Positions 40,960 through 50,589 are shown, numbered from the stretch's first letter. The stretch is DNA of 64,000 bases from Streptomyces sp. NBC_00223 (GCF_036199905.1 NZ_CP108109.1:1426001-1490000); one strand, 5' to 3'. The notes: generated by a model not told the origin, from the sequence alone. Made by a program: numbers and translations.

Positions 40960-42096
40960 GTGTCTGCCCTTGACCGCTCCGCGTCCCGCTCCTCCGCCCG
41001 CCGCCGCAGACTTGTCGCCGCGGCCGCCACCCTGCCGATACTCGTCGGCGCACTGGCCGCCTGCGGCTACGGCTCCGACAAGGCCGAGAGCGACCCGACG
41101 GTCGCCCCGACCACCGCCGGTACCAAGAAGCTCTCCGCCGACGAGGTGAAGATCGGCTACTTCCCGAACCTGACCCACGCCACCGCGCTGGTGGGCCTGA
41201 AGGAAGGCATCTTCCAGAAGGAACTGGGCGGCACGTCCATCAAGGAACTGACCTTCAACGCGGGCCCGGCCGAGATCGAGGCGCTGAACGCCGGTTCGAT
41301 CGACATCGGCTGGATCGGCCCCTCCCCGTCGATCAACGGCTTCACCAAGTCCAACGGGACCAACCTGCGGATCATCTCCGGCTCGGCCTCCGGCGGCGTC
41401 AAGCTCGTTGTCAACCCCAAGAAGATCAAGACCCTGGACGACATCAAGGGCAAGAAGATCGCCACCCCCCAGCTCGGCAACACCCAGGACGTGGCGCTGC
41501 TGAACTGGATCGCCTCCAAGGGCTGGAAGGTCGACGCGCAGAGCGGCAAGGGCGATGTCTCGGTCGTCCGCACCGACAACAAGATCACCCCGGACGCGTA
41601 CAAGAGCGGCTCGATCGACGGCGCGTGGGTGCCGGAGCCGACCGCGTCCAAGCTGGTGGCCGAGGGCGCGAAGGTGCTGCTGGACGAGAGCACGCTGTGG
41701 CCGGACAACAAGTTCGTGATCACCAATGTGATCGTGTCCCAGAAGTTCCTGAACGCGCACCCGGACGTGGTGGAGGCGGTGCTGCGCGGTTCGGTGAAGA
41801 CCAACGCGTGGATCAAGGCCAACTCCGACCAGGCCAAGGCGGACGCGAACGCCGAACTGGAGCAGCTGACGCAGAAGGCGCTGCCGGCGGACGTCCTGGA
41901 CCCGGCCTGGCAGTCCATCGAGGTGACCGACGACCCGCTGGCCAAGACCGCCCAGGAGGAGGCCGCGCACGCGGTGTCGGCCGGTCTGCTCAAGTCGCCG
42001 AACCTGAACGGCCTGTACGACCTCACGCTGCTCAACAAGGTCCTCAAGGAAGCGGGACAGCCCACCGTCGACGCCGCGGGGCTCGGCAAGCAGTGA
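40960..42096 (+). CDS. aliphatic-sulfonate-type ABC transporter substrate-binding lipoprotein
   Basis: A 378-residue lipoprotein: basic N-terminus, hydrophobic core and lipobox LVGALAACGYG (Cys about 31). The mature part is an SsuA/NMT1-type binding protein (KIGYFPNLTHATALVGLKEGIF, FNAGPAEIEALNAGSIDIGWIGPSPSINGF, KKIATPQLGNTQDVALLNWI, DGAWVPEPTASKLV). It probably captures alkanesulfonates or similar organosulfur compounds. GTG 40960 follows GAGAGGAC. It starts a transporter-chelatase unit in line with the cys genes. Confidence 0.88.
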   Translation: MSALDRSASRSSARRRRLVAAAATLPILVGALAACGYGSDKAESDPTVAPTTAGTKKLSADEVKIGYFPNLTHATALVGLKEGIFQKELGGTSIKELTFNAGPAEIEALNAGSIDIGWIGPSPSINGFTKSNGTNLRIISGSASGGVKLVVNPKKIKTLDDIKGKKIATPQLGNTQDVALLNWIASKGWKVDAQSGKGDVSVVRTDNKITPDAYKSGSIDGAWVPEPTASKLVAEGAKVLLDESTLWPDNKFVITNVIVSQKFLNAHPDVVEAVLRGSVKTNAWIKANSDQAKADANAELEQLTQKALPADVLDPAWQSIEVTDDPLAKTAQEEAAHAVSAGLLKSPNLNGLYDLTLLNKVLKEAGQPTVDAAGLGKQ

Positions 42097-42110
42097 CGGC
42101 CGGACATCCG

Positions 42111-42156
42111 TAACAGTCCATAGCAGTCCGTAGCAGTCCGCATCCGCATCCGCACC
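42111..42156. repeat. 10-bp and 6-bp minisatellites between two ABC genes
   Basis: Three 10-bp units (TAACAGTCCA, TAGCAGTCCG, TAGCAGTCCG) run from 42111 to 42140 and pass into CATCCG repeats (42141-42156), in the 84-bp spacer before the ATPase gene. Confidence 0.65.
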
Positions 42157-42180
42157 CGAGGACCCCAGGAGGTGACACCC

Positions 42181-42975
42181 ATGGCCGACACTCTGACCAG
42201 TGCCGCCGCGCCCACCGCGGAGCCGACCGCCCACGCGGCACGGCTGGACCATGTGTCGAAGGCATTCGGCAGGCCCGGCGCCCAGCAGCTCGTGCTGGAC
42301 GACATCACGCTCGACGTACGACCCGGTGAGTTCGTCTGCCTGCTGGGGGCCTCGGGGTGCGGAAAGTCGACGCTGCTCAATCTGGTGGCGGGCCTGGACA
42401 AGCCGTCCGTCGGGACCATCGCCACCCCCGGCGGCCGGCCGGCCCTGATGTTCCAGGAGCACGCCCTTTTCCCGTGGCTGACCGCGGGCAAGAACATCGA
42501 ACTGACCCTGCGGCTGCGCGGGGTGCCGCGCGAGGAGCGCCGCCCGGAGGCCGAGCGGCTGCTCGAACTGGTCCGGCTCACGGGTGCGTACGGCAAGCGG
42601 GTGCACGAGCTGTCCGGCGGGATGCGGCAGCGGGTGGCGCTGGCCAGGGCGCTGGCGCAGGACAGCCAGCTGCTGCTGATGGACGAGCCGTTCGCGGCTC
42701 TGGACGCGATCACCAGGGATGTGCTGCACGACGAGCTGACCCGGATCTGGTCGGAGACCGACCTGTCGGTGCTGTTCGTGACGCACAACGTCCGGGAGGC
42801 GGTACGGCTCGCCCAGCGGGTCGTGCTGCTGTCCTCCCGGCCGGGGCGGATCGCCCGTGAGTGGACGATCGGCATCCCGCAGCCGCGCCGGATCGAGGAC
42901 GCGGCCGTGGCGGATCTGTCCGTCGAGATCACCGAAGAACTGCGTGGGGAGATCCGCCGCCATGGCCAGCACTGA
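42181..42975 (+). CDS. sulfonate-type ABC transporter ATP-binding protein
   Basis: A 264-residue ATPase of the SsuB/TauB group: Walker A GASGCGKSTLLNLVAG (about residues 55-70), Q-loop LMFQEHALFPWLTAGKNIEL, signature LSGGMRQRVALARALAQ, Walker B LLLMDEPFAALD and H-loop FVTHNVREAVRLAQRV. ATG 42181 has AGGAGGTGA at ideal spacing. It overlaps the permease gene by 14 bp. Confidence 0.92.
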   Translation: MADTLTSAAAPTAEPTAHAARLDHVSKAFGRPGAQQLVLDDITLDVRPGEFVCLLGASGCGKSTLLNLVAGLDKPSVGTIATPGGRPALMFQEHALFPWLTAGKNIELTLRLRGVPREERRPEAERLLELVRLTGAYGKRVHELSGGMRQRVALARALAQDSQLLLMDEPFAALDAITRDVLHDELTRIWSETDLSVLFVTHNVREAVRLAQRVVLLSSRPGRIAREWTIGIPQPRRIEDAAVADLSVEITEELRGEIRRHGQH

Positions 42976-43915
42976 GACGGGCACGGAAGAGGCGGGCGGC
43001 GGTTCCGCCCCCGCCGCCGCGGAAGAGGCCGTCGCCCTGGAGAAGGCGGCGGGCGAACGGGATCTGTCCGGCCTGGAGGCGGGCCTGGACGCGCTGGAGA
43101 CCGTCACGGTCGGCCGGGCCCCGGTCGGGCAGCTGCTGCTGAAGAAGGTACTGCCGCCGCTCAGCGCGATCGCGCTGGTCCTGGTGGTGTGGCAGCTGGC
43201 CTCCTGGGGCAAGGTCGCCGACCCGACCAAGCTGCCCAGCCCCTCCGCGGTGGGCCAGGCGCTCAGCGACCGCTGGAACTCGGGCGACCTGCTCACCATC
43301 ATCTGGACCAGCGTGGAGCGCGGCCTGCTGGGCTTCCTCGCCGCGCTGGTGATCGGCACCCCGCTGGGTCTGCTGGTGGCCCGGGTGTCGTTCGTCCGGG
43401 CCGCGATCGGTCCGATCCTGTCCGGACTCCAGTCGCTGCCGTCGGTGGCGTGGGTGCCGGCCGCGGTGATCTGGCTGGGCATCAACGACTCGTCGATGTA
43501 CGCGGTGATCCTGCTGGGCGCGGTGCCCTCGATCGCCAACGGCCTGGTCTCCGGCATCGACCAGGTCCCGCCGCTGTATCTGCGGGCCGGCCGGACCATC
43601 GGCGCGACCGGGCTGCGCGGCGCCTGGTACATCCTGCTGCCGGCCGCGCTGCCGGGGTACGTGGCGGGCCTCAAGCAGGGCTGGGCGTTCTCCTGGCGGT
43701 CGCTGATGGCCGCCGAGCTGATCGCCTCCTCGCCCGACCTGGGCGTGGGCCTGGGCCGTTATCTGGAGAACATGCGCGAGGGCTCCGACATGGCGGGCGT
43801 CTTCCTGGGCATCCTGCTGATCCTCTTCGTCGGTATCGCCATCGACCAGATCATCTTCAGCCCGCTGGAGCGCTGGGTCCTGCGCACCCGCGGACTGTCC
43901 GCCAGGAGCCAGTGA
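42962..43915 (+). CDS. sulfonate-type ABC transporter permease
   Basis: A 317-residue SsuC/TauC-like permease. An unusual ~55-residue acidic, Ala/Glu-rich cytoplasmic N-terminus precedes about six membrane helices. SLPSVAWVPAAVIWLGINDSSMYAVILLGAVPSIANGLVSGI and the coupling loop YLRAGRTIGATGLRGAWYILLPAALPGYVAGLKQGWAFSWRSLMAAELI are family signatures. ATG 42962 lies inside the end of the ATPase gene. It is followed by the chelatase with a GTGA overlap. Confidence 0.92.
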   Translation: MASTETGTEEAGGGSAPAAAEEAVALEKAAGERDLSGLEAGLDALETVTVGRAPVGQLLLKKVLPPLSAIALVLVVWQLASWGKVADPTKLPSPSAVGQALSDRWNSGDLLTIIWTSVERGLLGFLAALVIGTPLGLLVARVSFVRAAIGPILSGLQSLPSVAWVPAAVIWLGINDSSMYAVILLGAVPSIANGLVSGIDQVPPLYLRAGRTIGATGLRGAWYILLPAALPGYVAGLKQGWAFSWRSLMAAELIASSPDLGVGLGRYLENMREGSDMAGVFLGILLILFVGIAIDQIIFSPLERWVLRTRGLSARSQ

Positions 43916-44700
43916 CCACCGTGCACCTGTACCACCGGCCCGGCCAGGGCGCCCTTCCCCCGCTGCTCGTCATCGCGCACGGCTCCCGCGACCCGCGGCA
44001 CGCCGCGACCGTACGCGCGCTGACGGAGCGGGTCGGGGCGGCCCGGCCGGGCCTGCGCGTGGAGACCGCGTTCCTGGACTTCCGCGCGCCCTCGGTGCCG
44101 CTGGCCGTGCGCCGGCTGGCGGCCGACGGCGTACGGGACGCGGTGGCGCTGCCGCTGCTGCTGACCCGGGCCTTCCACGCCAAGACCGACATCCCGGCCG
44201 TCCTGCGGGAGTCCACGGCGGGTCTGCCGGGACTGCGGCTGCGTACCGCCGATGTGCTCGGCCCGTCCCCGCTGCTGACGGCCGCCCTGGAACGGCGGCT
44301 GTACGAGGCCGGGCTGCGGCCCGGCGACCGCCCGTCGACCGGCGTCGTGCTGGCCTCGGCGGGCTCCACCGATCCGGAGGCGAGCGCGGTGATCGCTGAA
44401 ATCGCGCGGGAGTGGCGGCGTACCGGTTGGTGCGCCGTGCGGCCCGCGTTCGCCTCCGCGTCCCTGCCGCGCACCGAGGACGCGGTACGCGCCCTGCGCG
44501 CCGAGGGCGTCCGCCGGATCGCGGTGGCGCCGTACGTCATCGCGCCCGGCTTCCTGCCGGACCGGATCGCGCGCGGCGCCCGGGAGGCCGGGGCCGATCT
44601 GCTGGCGCCGGTGCTGGGCGCCGCCCCCGAGGTGGCCAGGCTGCTGCTGCGGCGCTACGACCAGGCGCTGCTGCCCGCCCGGCAGGCCGTCGCGGCCTGA
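43912..44700 (+). CDS. CbiX-type sirohydrochlorin chelatase
   Basis: A 262-residue two-repeat chelatase that inserts iron (or cobalt) into sirohydrochlorin. The metal-site motifs are LLVIAHGSRDPRHA (about residue 18-31) and LLLTRAFHAKTDIP (about 81-94). The second half repeats the fold (VVLASAGSTDPEA, VAPYVIAPGFLPDRIARGA). Coupling to the permease gene and linkage to sulfite reductase argue for a ferrochelatase role in siroheme synthesis rather than cobalamin. It is the last gene of the sulfur locus. Confidence 0.88.
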   Translation: MTTVHLYHRPGQGALPPLLVIAHGSRDPRHAATVRALTERVGAARPGLRVETAFLDFRAPSVPLAVRRLAADGVRDAVALPLLLTRAFHAKTDIPAVLRESTAGLPGLRLRTADVLGPSPLLTAALERRLYEAGLRPGDRPSTGVVLASAGSTDPEASAVIAEIAREWRRTGWCAVRPAFASASLPRTEDAVRALRAEGVRRIAVAPYVIAPGFLPDRIARGAREAGADLLAPVLGAAPEVARLLLRRYDQALLPARQAVAA

Positions 44701-44735
44701 GCCGGACGGGATACGTGTAGGGGCCATCTCCCAGG

Positions 44736-44763
44736 TCAGAGGTGGGGTTGTCCCCACCCCTGA
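44736..44763. promoter_or_regulatory. hairpin before the MmpL gene
   Basis: GGTGGGG-TTGT-CCCCACC (44741-44758) is a perfect stem-loop, extended by TCAG/CTGA across one mismatch. A second weaker GAGGG/CCCTC repeat follows near 44763-44781. It may end the sulfur operon or be an operator for the MmpL gene, whose likely -10 TAGCGT lies near 44827. Confidence 0.5.
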
Positions 44764-44892
44764 GGGGGAGAACGCCCTCCCTGAAGTCACCGGTTGGCCG
44801 GATGGGTGGATGCCCCCGGGCCCCATAGCGTCATGGGTGGAAAGAGCGGCGTCCGGCCGCCACCCAGGACGAACCTTCAAGGGGGCATTCCC

Positions 44893-47163
44893 GTGAGTCG
44901 CGTACGCGCACACGGCAGCAGGATGGGAATCGCGGCGGCGATGGCCAGTTGGAGCGCCCGCCACCGCTGGGCGGCGGTGGGCGGATGGCTGCTCTTCGTC
45001 ATGCTCGCGATGTTCATCGGCCAGTCGGCCGGCCGGGTCGACCTCGACCAGGACCGGTCGATGCCCGGCGAGGTCTCCCAGGCCGCCACGATCCAGGACG
45101 ACGCCGGGCTCAAGTCCGCGGCGGGCGAGATGGTCCTCGTGCAGTCCAAGGCCGGAAAGGCCACCGACCCGGCCTTCCGCACCGCCGTCGGCGACGTGGT
45201 CGACACGGTCCGGGGCACCGGGCTGGTCACGGCGGTGACCTCGCCGTACACCACCAAGTCGATCTCGGCCGATCAGCGTTCCGCCCTGGTGCGGTTCGAT
45301 CTGCGGGGCGACCCGGACACCGCGGCCGACCGCGTGCAGCCGGTGCTGGACGCGGTGGAGAAGGTCCAGGGACGCCATCCGGACCTGCGGATCGAGGAGT
45401 TCGGCGACGCCAGCGCCGACAAGGCGCTCAACAACGCCTTCGGTGACGACTTCAAGACCGCCGAGTACTCCGCGGTGCCGGTGGCGCTGGCCATCCTGCT
45501 GGTCGCCTTCGGGGCGCTGGTCGCCGCGCTGCTGCCGGTGGCGCTGGCGCTGACGGCCTTCCTGGCCGCGGGCGGCGTGGTGGCGATGGTCAGCCACGCC
45601 GTGCCGATGAGCGACACCGCCAACTCGGTGATGCTGCTGGTGGGTCTGGCCGTCGGCGTCGACTACTGCCTGTTCTACCTGCGCCGCGAACGCGAGGAGC
45701 GGGCGGCCGGGCACGACGCCGAGACCGCGCTGCGGATCGCCGCCGCGACCTCGGGGCGGGCGATCCTGATCTCCGGCATCACCGTGATCGTGGCCATGGC
45801 CGGCATGCTCTTCACCGGCATCGGGGACTTCAAGGCGATGGGCGTGGCCACGATGATCGTCGTCGCCATCGCGATGTTCGGTTCGGTGACGGTGCTGCCC
45901 GCGCTGCTCTCACTGCTCGGCGCGAGGGTCGAGAAGGGCCGTATCCCGTTCCTGGGCCGGATCGGCAGGTCCCGCGGCCGCCGTACCGGGGGCACCGGCA
46001 GCAGCCGCTTCTGGCGGACCGTGCTGCGCCCGGTGCTGCGCAGCCCGAAGATCGCGGTGCTGGTCGCGGGCGGCGCCCTGGTGGCCATCGCCCTGCCCGC
46101 CTTCGGTATGCACACCGCGAACCTGTCCATGGACCAGGAACTGGGCGACAGTCTGCCGATCATCAAGACGTACGACCACATCAACACCGCCTTCCCCGGC
46201 GGGCCCGACCCGGCCCATGTGGTGGTCAAGGCCGACGCGATCGACGCGCCCGAGGTCAGGAAGGCCATCGCCGGCTTCCGCGACCGGGCGGTCTCCTCCG
46301 GCGCCAGCAAGGGCCCGGTGACCGTGACCGTGCACGCCCGGGAGAACGTCGCGGTGATCGACGTACCGCTGGCCGGCGGCACCGACCACACCAAGGCCGA
46401 GGCCGACGTCCACCTGCTGCGCGACCACGTACGGCCCGACACGCTCGGCAAGGTCGCCGGGCTCCGGGCGCCGATCACCGGTGAGACAGCCGGGTCGATG
46501 GACTTCACCCACAAGATCACCAGCAGTGTGCCGCCGGTGTTCGCCTTCGTGACGGTCTTCGCCTTCCTGCTGATGCTGCTGTCCTTCCGGTCGCTGACCA
46601 TCGCGCTGACCTCGATCGCGCTCAACCTGCTGTCGGTGGGCGCGGCCTACGGTGTGCTGACCATGGTCTTCCAGCACGGCTGGGGCGCCTCGCTGGTCGG
46701 CGCGAGCGGCACCGGCACGGTGGTGGCCTGGCTGCCGCTGTTCCTCTTCGTGATCCTGTTCGGGCTGAGCATGGACTACCACGTGTTCGTGGTCTCCCGG
46801 ATCCGTGAGGCCCGCCAACGGGGGCTGACCACCCGCGGCGCCATCGAGCACGGCATCACCACCACCGCGGGCGTGGTCACCAGCGCCGCCGTCATCATGG
46901 TCGCGGTCTTCGCGATCTTCGGGACGCTGTCGATGCAGAGCATGAAGCAGATGGGTGTCGGCCTGGCCTTCGCGGTGCTGATCGACGCCACGATCATCCG
47001 CGGGGTGCTCCTCCCGGCGGTCATGACCCTGCTCGGCGAGCGCAACTGGTACCTGCCGCGCTGGCTGCGGCGGATGCCGGACCTCACGCACGACGAGTCG
47101 GCCCTGCCGCAGCCCCCGGCCGCGGTCCCCGACACCGCCCAACCGGCCGGGCAGCATGTCTGA
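44893..47163 (+). CDS. MMPL-family RND transporter
   Basis: A 756-residue RND-type membrane protein. An N-terminal helix ([22 protein letters not shown]) is followed by a large extracytoplasmic domain. There are then two sets of helices, each carrying the proton-relay Asp-Tyr pair ([18 protein letters not shown] at about residue 255 and [23 protein letters not shown] at about 627). MMPL proteins export lipids, siderophores or drugs by proton motive force; the cargo is unknown. GTG 44893 is chosen for the AAGGGGG upstream. A hairpin region and possible operator precede it. Confidence 0.92.
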   Translation: MSRVRAHGSRMGIAAAMASWSARHRWAAVGGWLLFVMLAMFIGQSAGRVDLDQDRSMPGEVSQAATIQDDAGLKSAAGEMVLVQSKAGKATDPAFRTAVGDVVDTVRGTGLVTAVTSPYTTKSISADQRSALVRFDLRGDPDTAADRVQPVLDAVEKVQGRHPDLRIEEFGDASADKALNNAFGDDFKTAEYSAVPVALAILLVAFGALVAALLPVALALTAFLAAGGVVAMVSHAVPMSDTANSVMLLVGLAVGVDYCLFYLRREREERAAGHDAETALRIAAATSGRAILISGITVIVAMAGMLFTGIGDFKAMGVATMIVVAIAMFGSVTVLPALLSLLGARVEKGRIPFLGRIGRSRGRRTGGTGSSRFWRTVLRPVLRSPKIAVLVAGGALVAIALPAFGMHTANLSMDQELGDSLPIIKTYDHINTAFPGGPDPAHVVVKADAIDAPEVRKAIAGFRDRAVSSGASKGPVTVTVHARENVAVIDVPLAGGTDHTKAEADVHLLRDHVRPDTLGKVAGLRAPITGETAGSMDFTHKITSSVPPVFAFVTVFAFLLMLLSFRSLTIALTSIALNLLSVGAAYGVLTMVFQHGWGASLVGASGTGTVVAWLPLFLFVILFGLSMDYHVFVVSRIREARQRGLTTRGAIEHGITTTAGVVTSAAVIMVAVFAIFGTLSMQSMKQMGVGLAFAVLIDATIIRGVLLPAVMTLLGERNWYLPRWLRRMPDLTHDESALPQPPAAVPDTAQPAGQHV

Positions 47164-47230
47164 CCTGGCCTTACTTCCTCAGCAGTGCCCCCGCGCCGTC
47201 CGGTGCGGGGGCACTGTCAGTGGCCCCGGG

Positions 47231-47236
47231 TACGGT
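47231..47236 (+). promoter_or_regulatory. leaderless -10 box of the ECF sigma factor gene
   Basis: TACGGT lies 6 nt before the ATG at 47243, the spacing seen at other leaderless genes in this window, and no ribosome site is present. Confidence 0.45.
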
Positions 47237-47242
47237 GAAACC

Positions 47243-48298
47243 ATGACCGTACGGGAGAGCACCAGCGGCACTGCGGCCGACGGGATCGAGCCGCGTCTGG
47301 AGGAGCACCGGGCCGAGCTGACCGGGTACTGCTACCGGATGCTCGGCTCCGCCTTCGAGGCCGAGGACGCGGTGCAGGAGACGCTGATCCGGGCCTGGCG
47401 GGCCGCGGACCGGTTCGAGGGCCGCGCCAGCCTGCGGTCGTGGCTGTACCGGATCGCGACGAACGTCTGCCTGGACAGCCTGCACGCGGGCAAGCGGCGG
47501 GCCCGGCCGATGGACCTGTCCCCCGCCTCGCACGCGGACGCGACGCTGCCCGCCATGACCGCGGAGTCGGTCTGGATCGAGCCGGTGCCGGACGTACGGG
47601 TGCTGCCGTCCTCCGGCGACCCGGCCGACGTGGTGGTCTCGCGCGAGAGCGTCCGGCTGGCCTTCGTCGCCGCCCTCCAGCATCTGCCGCCCCGGCAGCG
47701 GGCGGTGCTGATACTGCGCGAGGTGCTGGCCTGGAAGGCCGCCGAGACCGCGGAGCTGCTGGACACCACGGTCGCCTCGGTCAACAGCGCCCTCCAGCGG
47801 GCCCGCGCCACCCTGGCCGCGGCGGGGGTCGGTTCCTCCGCGGACGCATCCGCGCAGGAGATGGACGAGGAGCGGCAGGCGCTGCTCGACCGCTATGTCG
47901 ACGCCTTCGAGCGGTACGACCTGGACGCGCTCACCAGTCTGCTGCACGAGGACGCGACCCTCTCCATGCCGCCCTTCCCCATGTGGCTGCGCGGGCACGA
48001 GGACATACGCGCGTGGTTGCTGGGTCCCGGCATCGGCTGCCGGGGCTCGCGGCTGCTGCCGGTGTCGGCCAACGGCTGTCCCGGCTTCGCCCAGTACCGC
48101 CCCGGCGGGCCCGACGGCGGGCACCGGGCCTGGGCGCTCCAGGTGCTGGAGATCAGCGACGGCCGGATCACCGGGCTCAATTCATTCCTCGACGTCGAGC
48201 GGCTCTGTCCCCTCTTCGGGCTCCCACTCGAACTCCCCGGCGAGGCCGGTCAGTTCGAGGAGGGCGCGCAGCCCGGGCGAGGCGCCGCGCAGCCGTAG
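47243..48298 (+). CDS. ECF sigma factor with SnoaL-like C-terminal domain
   Basis: A 351-residue RNA polymerase sigma factor. Region 2 is [33 protein letters not shown] (about residues 25-57), and region 4 is [47 protein letters not shown] (about 150-195). A SnoaL-like domain ([34 protein letters not shown]) reaches to about 335. In such ECF groups this C-terminal domain regulates activity in place of a separate anti-sigma factor. No anti-sigma gene is linked. The last 117 bp overlap the convergent STAS gene. Confidence 0.9.
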   Translation: MTVRESTSGTAADGIEPRLEEHRAELTGYCYRMLGSAFEAEDAVQETLIRAWRAADRFEGRASLRSWLYRIATNVCLDSLHAGKRRARPMDLSPASHADATLPAMTAESVWIEPVPDVRVLPSSGDPADVVVSRESVRLAFVAALQHLPPRQRAVLILREVLAWKAAETAELLDTTVASVNSALQRARATLAAAGVGSSADASAQEMDEERQALLDRYVDAFERYDLDALTSLLHEDATLSMPPFPMWLRGHEDIRAWLLGPGIGCRGSRLLPVSANGCPGFAQYRPGGPDGGHRAWALQVLEISDGRITGLNSFLDVERLCPLFGLPLELPGEAGQFEEGAQPGRGAAQP

Positions 48299-48448
48299 CC
48301 GGCGGCCGTTCCTGCGCGCGGCCAGCCGCAGCCTGGCCAGCGCGGCGACCGCGCCGAGTCCTTCGAGGCCGCCCGCGTCCACGACCACCACGGGCCGCCC
48401 CGCGCCTTCGTACGACCTGGAGGCCGTCGCCGTCACTGTTGCCTCCAT
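48182..48448 (-). CDS. atypical STAS-domain protein
   Basis: An 88-residue protein with a STAS-like pattern: a hydrophobic strand and Asp ([17 protein letters not shown]), a helix ([19 protein letters not shown]) and a C-terminal [12 protein letters not shown]. In anti-sigma antagonists the loop after the Asp carries a phosphorylatable Ser (DSSG). Here the loop reads DAGGLEGLG with no Ser or Thr, so control by phosphorylation seems unlikely. The gene is convergent with the ECF sigma gene and overlaps 117 bp of it. Confidence 0.7.
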   Translation of the reverse strand: MEATVTATASRSYEGAGRPVVVVDAGGLEGLGAVAALARLRLAARRNGRRLRLRGASPGLRALLELTGLAGEFEWEPEEGTEPLDVEE

Positions 48449-48684
48449 CTCCGGCTCTCAGGTCCCGCCAAGAGGGCCCACAGGGATACCGACCGGCCGT
48501 AGGGTCGTAACTCATCGTCCGCACGGGTACGTATGCGCAACGGATTTCGGCGGATTACCAGGAAACCCGGAGCGATTCCGGGAGCCGTGGATGCGAGACT
48601 TGCCATGTCCGACCGAACGGCCGTTGACACGGGCATATGCGGGTGGGACTCATGGCAGGCAGGCGGCGAATCGAGAGGCTGGGC

Positions 48685-49548
48685 ATGGCGGACGCGGTGT
48701 TCACGCAGGAGCGGGCGCGGGCGGTGCTGGAGGCCGCCGGGCATCCGGAGGCCGATCTGCTCTCCTTCGGGGAGAACGCGGTCTTCGCCGCCGGCCGGCT
48801 GGTGATCAAGGTGGGCCGCGGCGCCGATCTGCTCGACCGCGCCCGCCGTGAAGTGCGTACCGCGGACTGGCTGGCCAAGCACGATGTGCCCGCGGTGCGT
48901 TCGGCGGAGTCCGAGGTGCGGCTGGTGGACGGACACCCGATCACCTACTGGCAGCGGCTGCCCGAGTCGCTGCGGCCCGCCGAGCCGGCCGACGTGGCAC
49001 CGCTGCTGCGGCTCGTGCACGCCCTGCCCGAGCCGGACTTCGGGCTGCCGCCGCGTGACCTGCTCGGCGGGGTGGAGCGCTGGCTGCGGATCGCGGGCGA
49101 CGCGATCGACCCGTCCGACGCGGCGTTCCTGCGCCGGCGCAGGGACGGATTCGCGCAGTCGGCGGCCGAGTTGGTGCCGCAGCTGCCGCGGGGGCCGATC
49201 CACGGGGACGCGCTGCCGCGCAATGTGCACATCGGGCCGGACGGGCCGGTCCTGGTCGACCTGGAGACCTTCTCCTCGGACCTGCGGGAGCACGATCTGG
49301 TCGTGCAGGCGCTGAGCCGGGACCGGTACGGGGTCGATCCGGCGGCGTACGACGCGTTCACCGCGGCGTACGGGTGGGATGTGACGGCGTGGGACGGGCA
49401 CGAAGTCCTGCGGGGGGCGCGGGAGACGGCGAGTTGCGCGTGGGTCGCGCAGCACGCGCCCGCCAATCCGGCGGCCCGTACGGAGTTCCGCCGCCGTGTC
49501 GCGTCGCTGCGCGCGGCGGACCCCACGGTCCGCTGGTACTCCTTCTAG
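48685..49548 (+). CDS. aminoglycoside-phosphotransferase-like kinase
   Basis: A 287-residue APH-fold protein. GENAVFAAGRLVIKVGRG gives the nucleotide loop and Lys (about residues 29-46). The catalytic loop is GPIHGDALPRNVHIGPDGPVLVDLETF (about 171-197), with the HGD Asp, the loop Asn and the metal Asp of VDLE. The substrate is unknown; many chromosomal members phosphorylate sugars or choline rather than drugs. ATG 48685 has GAGAGG 6 nt upstream; TTGACA at 48624-48629 is a possible -35. The TAG stop is part of the left end of a MITE-like element. Confidence 0.8.
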   Translation: MADAVFTQERARAVLEAAGHPEADLLSFGENAVFAAGRLVIKVGRGADLLDRARREVRTADWLAKHDVPAVRSAESEVRLVDGHPITYWQRLPESLRPAEPADVAPLLRLVHALPEPDFGLPPRDLLGGVERWLRIAGDAIDPSDAAFLRRRRDGFAQSAAELVPQLPRGPIHGDALPRNVHIGPDGPVLVDLETFSSDLREHDLVVQALSRDRYGVDPAAYDAFTAAYGWDVTAWDGHEVLRGARETASCAWVAQHAPANPAARTEFRRRVASLRAADPTVRWYSF

Positions 49549-49710
49549 TGCCGTGGCCGGAAAGGTTTGCCTGGTTCGCGGCGTCCGGTGCGGTGCATCG
49601 CAAGGCGGAGAATCGCCCTCGTACTGGGCGTACTCGGGCGACTTCGACAACGCAGCGAGGTGCCGTGCAGGGCGTCGCGAAGCGGTGAACCTTTCCGGTC
49701 ACGGCACTAG
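49545..49710. mobile_element. 166-bp MITE-like element with ~35-bp terminal inverted repeats
   Basis: CTAGTGCCGTGGCCGGAAAG opens at 49545, and the reverse complement of the right end reads CTAGTGCCGTGACCGGAAAG. The match continues as GGTT, then CC, then TTCGCG, with about five mismatches in 35 bp. The interior (AAGGCGGAGAATCGCCC, GTACTGGGCGTACTCGGGCG) has no gene. The ends carry the palindrome CTAG, which may be the target duplication. No transposase is encoded, so mobilisation would need one in trans. Confidence 0.65.
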
Positions 49711-49745
49711 CCCCCTGAGCTTCTAGCCAACCCCCTGGGGGGCGT

Positions 49746-49769
49746 TGCCCGCGCCTGCCGGCGCGGGCA
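49746..49769. terminator. perfect hairpin between convergent genes
   Basis: TGCCCGCGCC (49746-49755), a 4-nt loop and GGCGCGGGCA (49760-49769) form a 10-bp perfect stem serving the APH-like and exonuclease genes. Confidence 0.7.
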
Positions 49770-49783
49770 GGGTGCACCCCGCG

Positions 49784-50482
49784 TCAGCCCCGCAGGGGCC
49801 ACCCGCCGTCTATCCCGGCGTCGGCCGACCCCTTCTTCCGCAGCCACGCCTGGAAATCCGCCGCCCACGCCGCGTACCAGTCACGCTGCGCCGCGTGCAG
49901 CTCCCACGCCCCGACCTCCCCCGCCGCGGGGAACCGCGCCGCCAGCGCCCGGGCGACCCGTACCGCCGCCAGCGCGTCCGCCCCCGCCTCGTGCGCCCCG
50001 TCCAGCACCACCCCGTACACCCCGCAGGCCGCCTCCAGGGTGCGCTTGCCGCGCCGGTACTTGTCCAGCGCCCGGTCGATGACCAGCGGGTCGATCACGG
50101 GCCCTGTCCGGGCTCCGCCCAGGGACAGCGGGGGCAGCGCGTACCGCCGCAACTCCTCGTCCAGGAGGGTGAGGTCGAAGGGCGCGTTGTAGACGACGAC
50201 CGGCACCCCGGCCGCCCAGTACTCCCGCAGCGCGTCGCCGACCTCGGCGACAACCTCCGGCGCCGGGCGCCCCTGCGCGGCGGCCCGCTCGGTGCTGACC
50301 CCGTGTATCGCCGTGGTCTCCGCGGGAATCGGCACCCCCGGATCGGCGAGCCACGCCCGGTGCCGCACCGGCTCGCCGCCCTTCACCTCGGTGACCGCCG
50401 CCGTCACGATCCGCGCCTCACGCGGGTCCGTCCCCGTGGTCTCCAGATCGAAGCCGACCAGCAGATCCTCGTGCCATGCCAT
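49784..50482 (-). CDS. 3'-5' exonuclease, DnaQ/epsilon-like (DEDDh)
   Basis: A 232-residue exonuclease with Exo I VGFDLETTGTDPREARIV (catalytic Asp/Glu about residues 10-12), the IHGVSTERAA segment, Exo II VVVYNAPFDLTLLDEEL (about 95-111) and Exo III HEAGADALAAVRVARAL with the His and Asp (about 163-180). It is a free-standing proofreading or nucleic-acid-trimming nuclease rather than the Pol III subunit itself. ATG 50482 (MAWHEDLLVGF) follows AAGGA; an ATG 19 codons upstream lacks one. Confidence 0.88.
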   Translation of the reverse strand: MAWHEDLLVGFDLETTGTDPREARIVTAAVTEVKGGEPVRHRAWLADPGVPIPAETTAIHGVSTERAAAQGRPAPEVVAEVGDALREYWAAGVPVVVYNAPFDLTLLDEELRRYALPPLSLGGARTGPVIDPLVIDRALDKYRRGKRTLEAACGVYGVVLDGAHEAGADALAAVRVARALAARFPAAGEVGAWELHAAQRDWYAAWAADFQAWLRKKGSADAGIDGGWPLRG

Positions 50483-50589
50483 GGCGAGTCCTTCCCACCC
50501 GATTCCCCCTGTGTGCCCTGTCATCATCGCGTGCCCCACTGACAGTCCACGGGCAGCCGGCAGCGGCGGCCGGGCCCGGGGCGCCGGCC

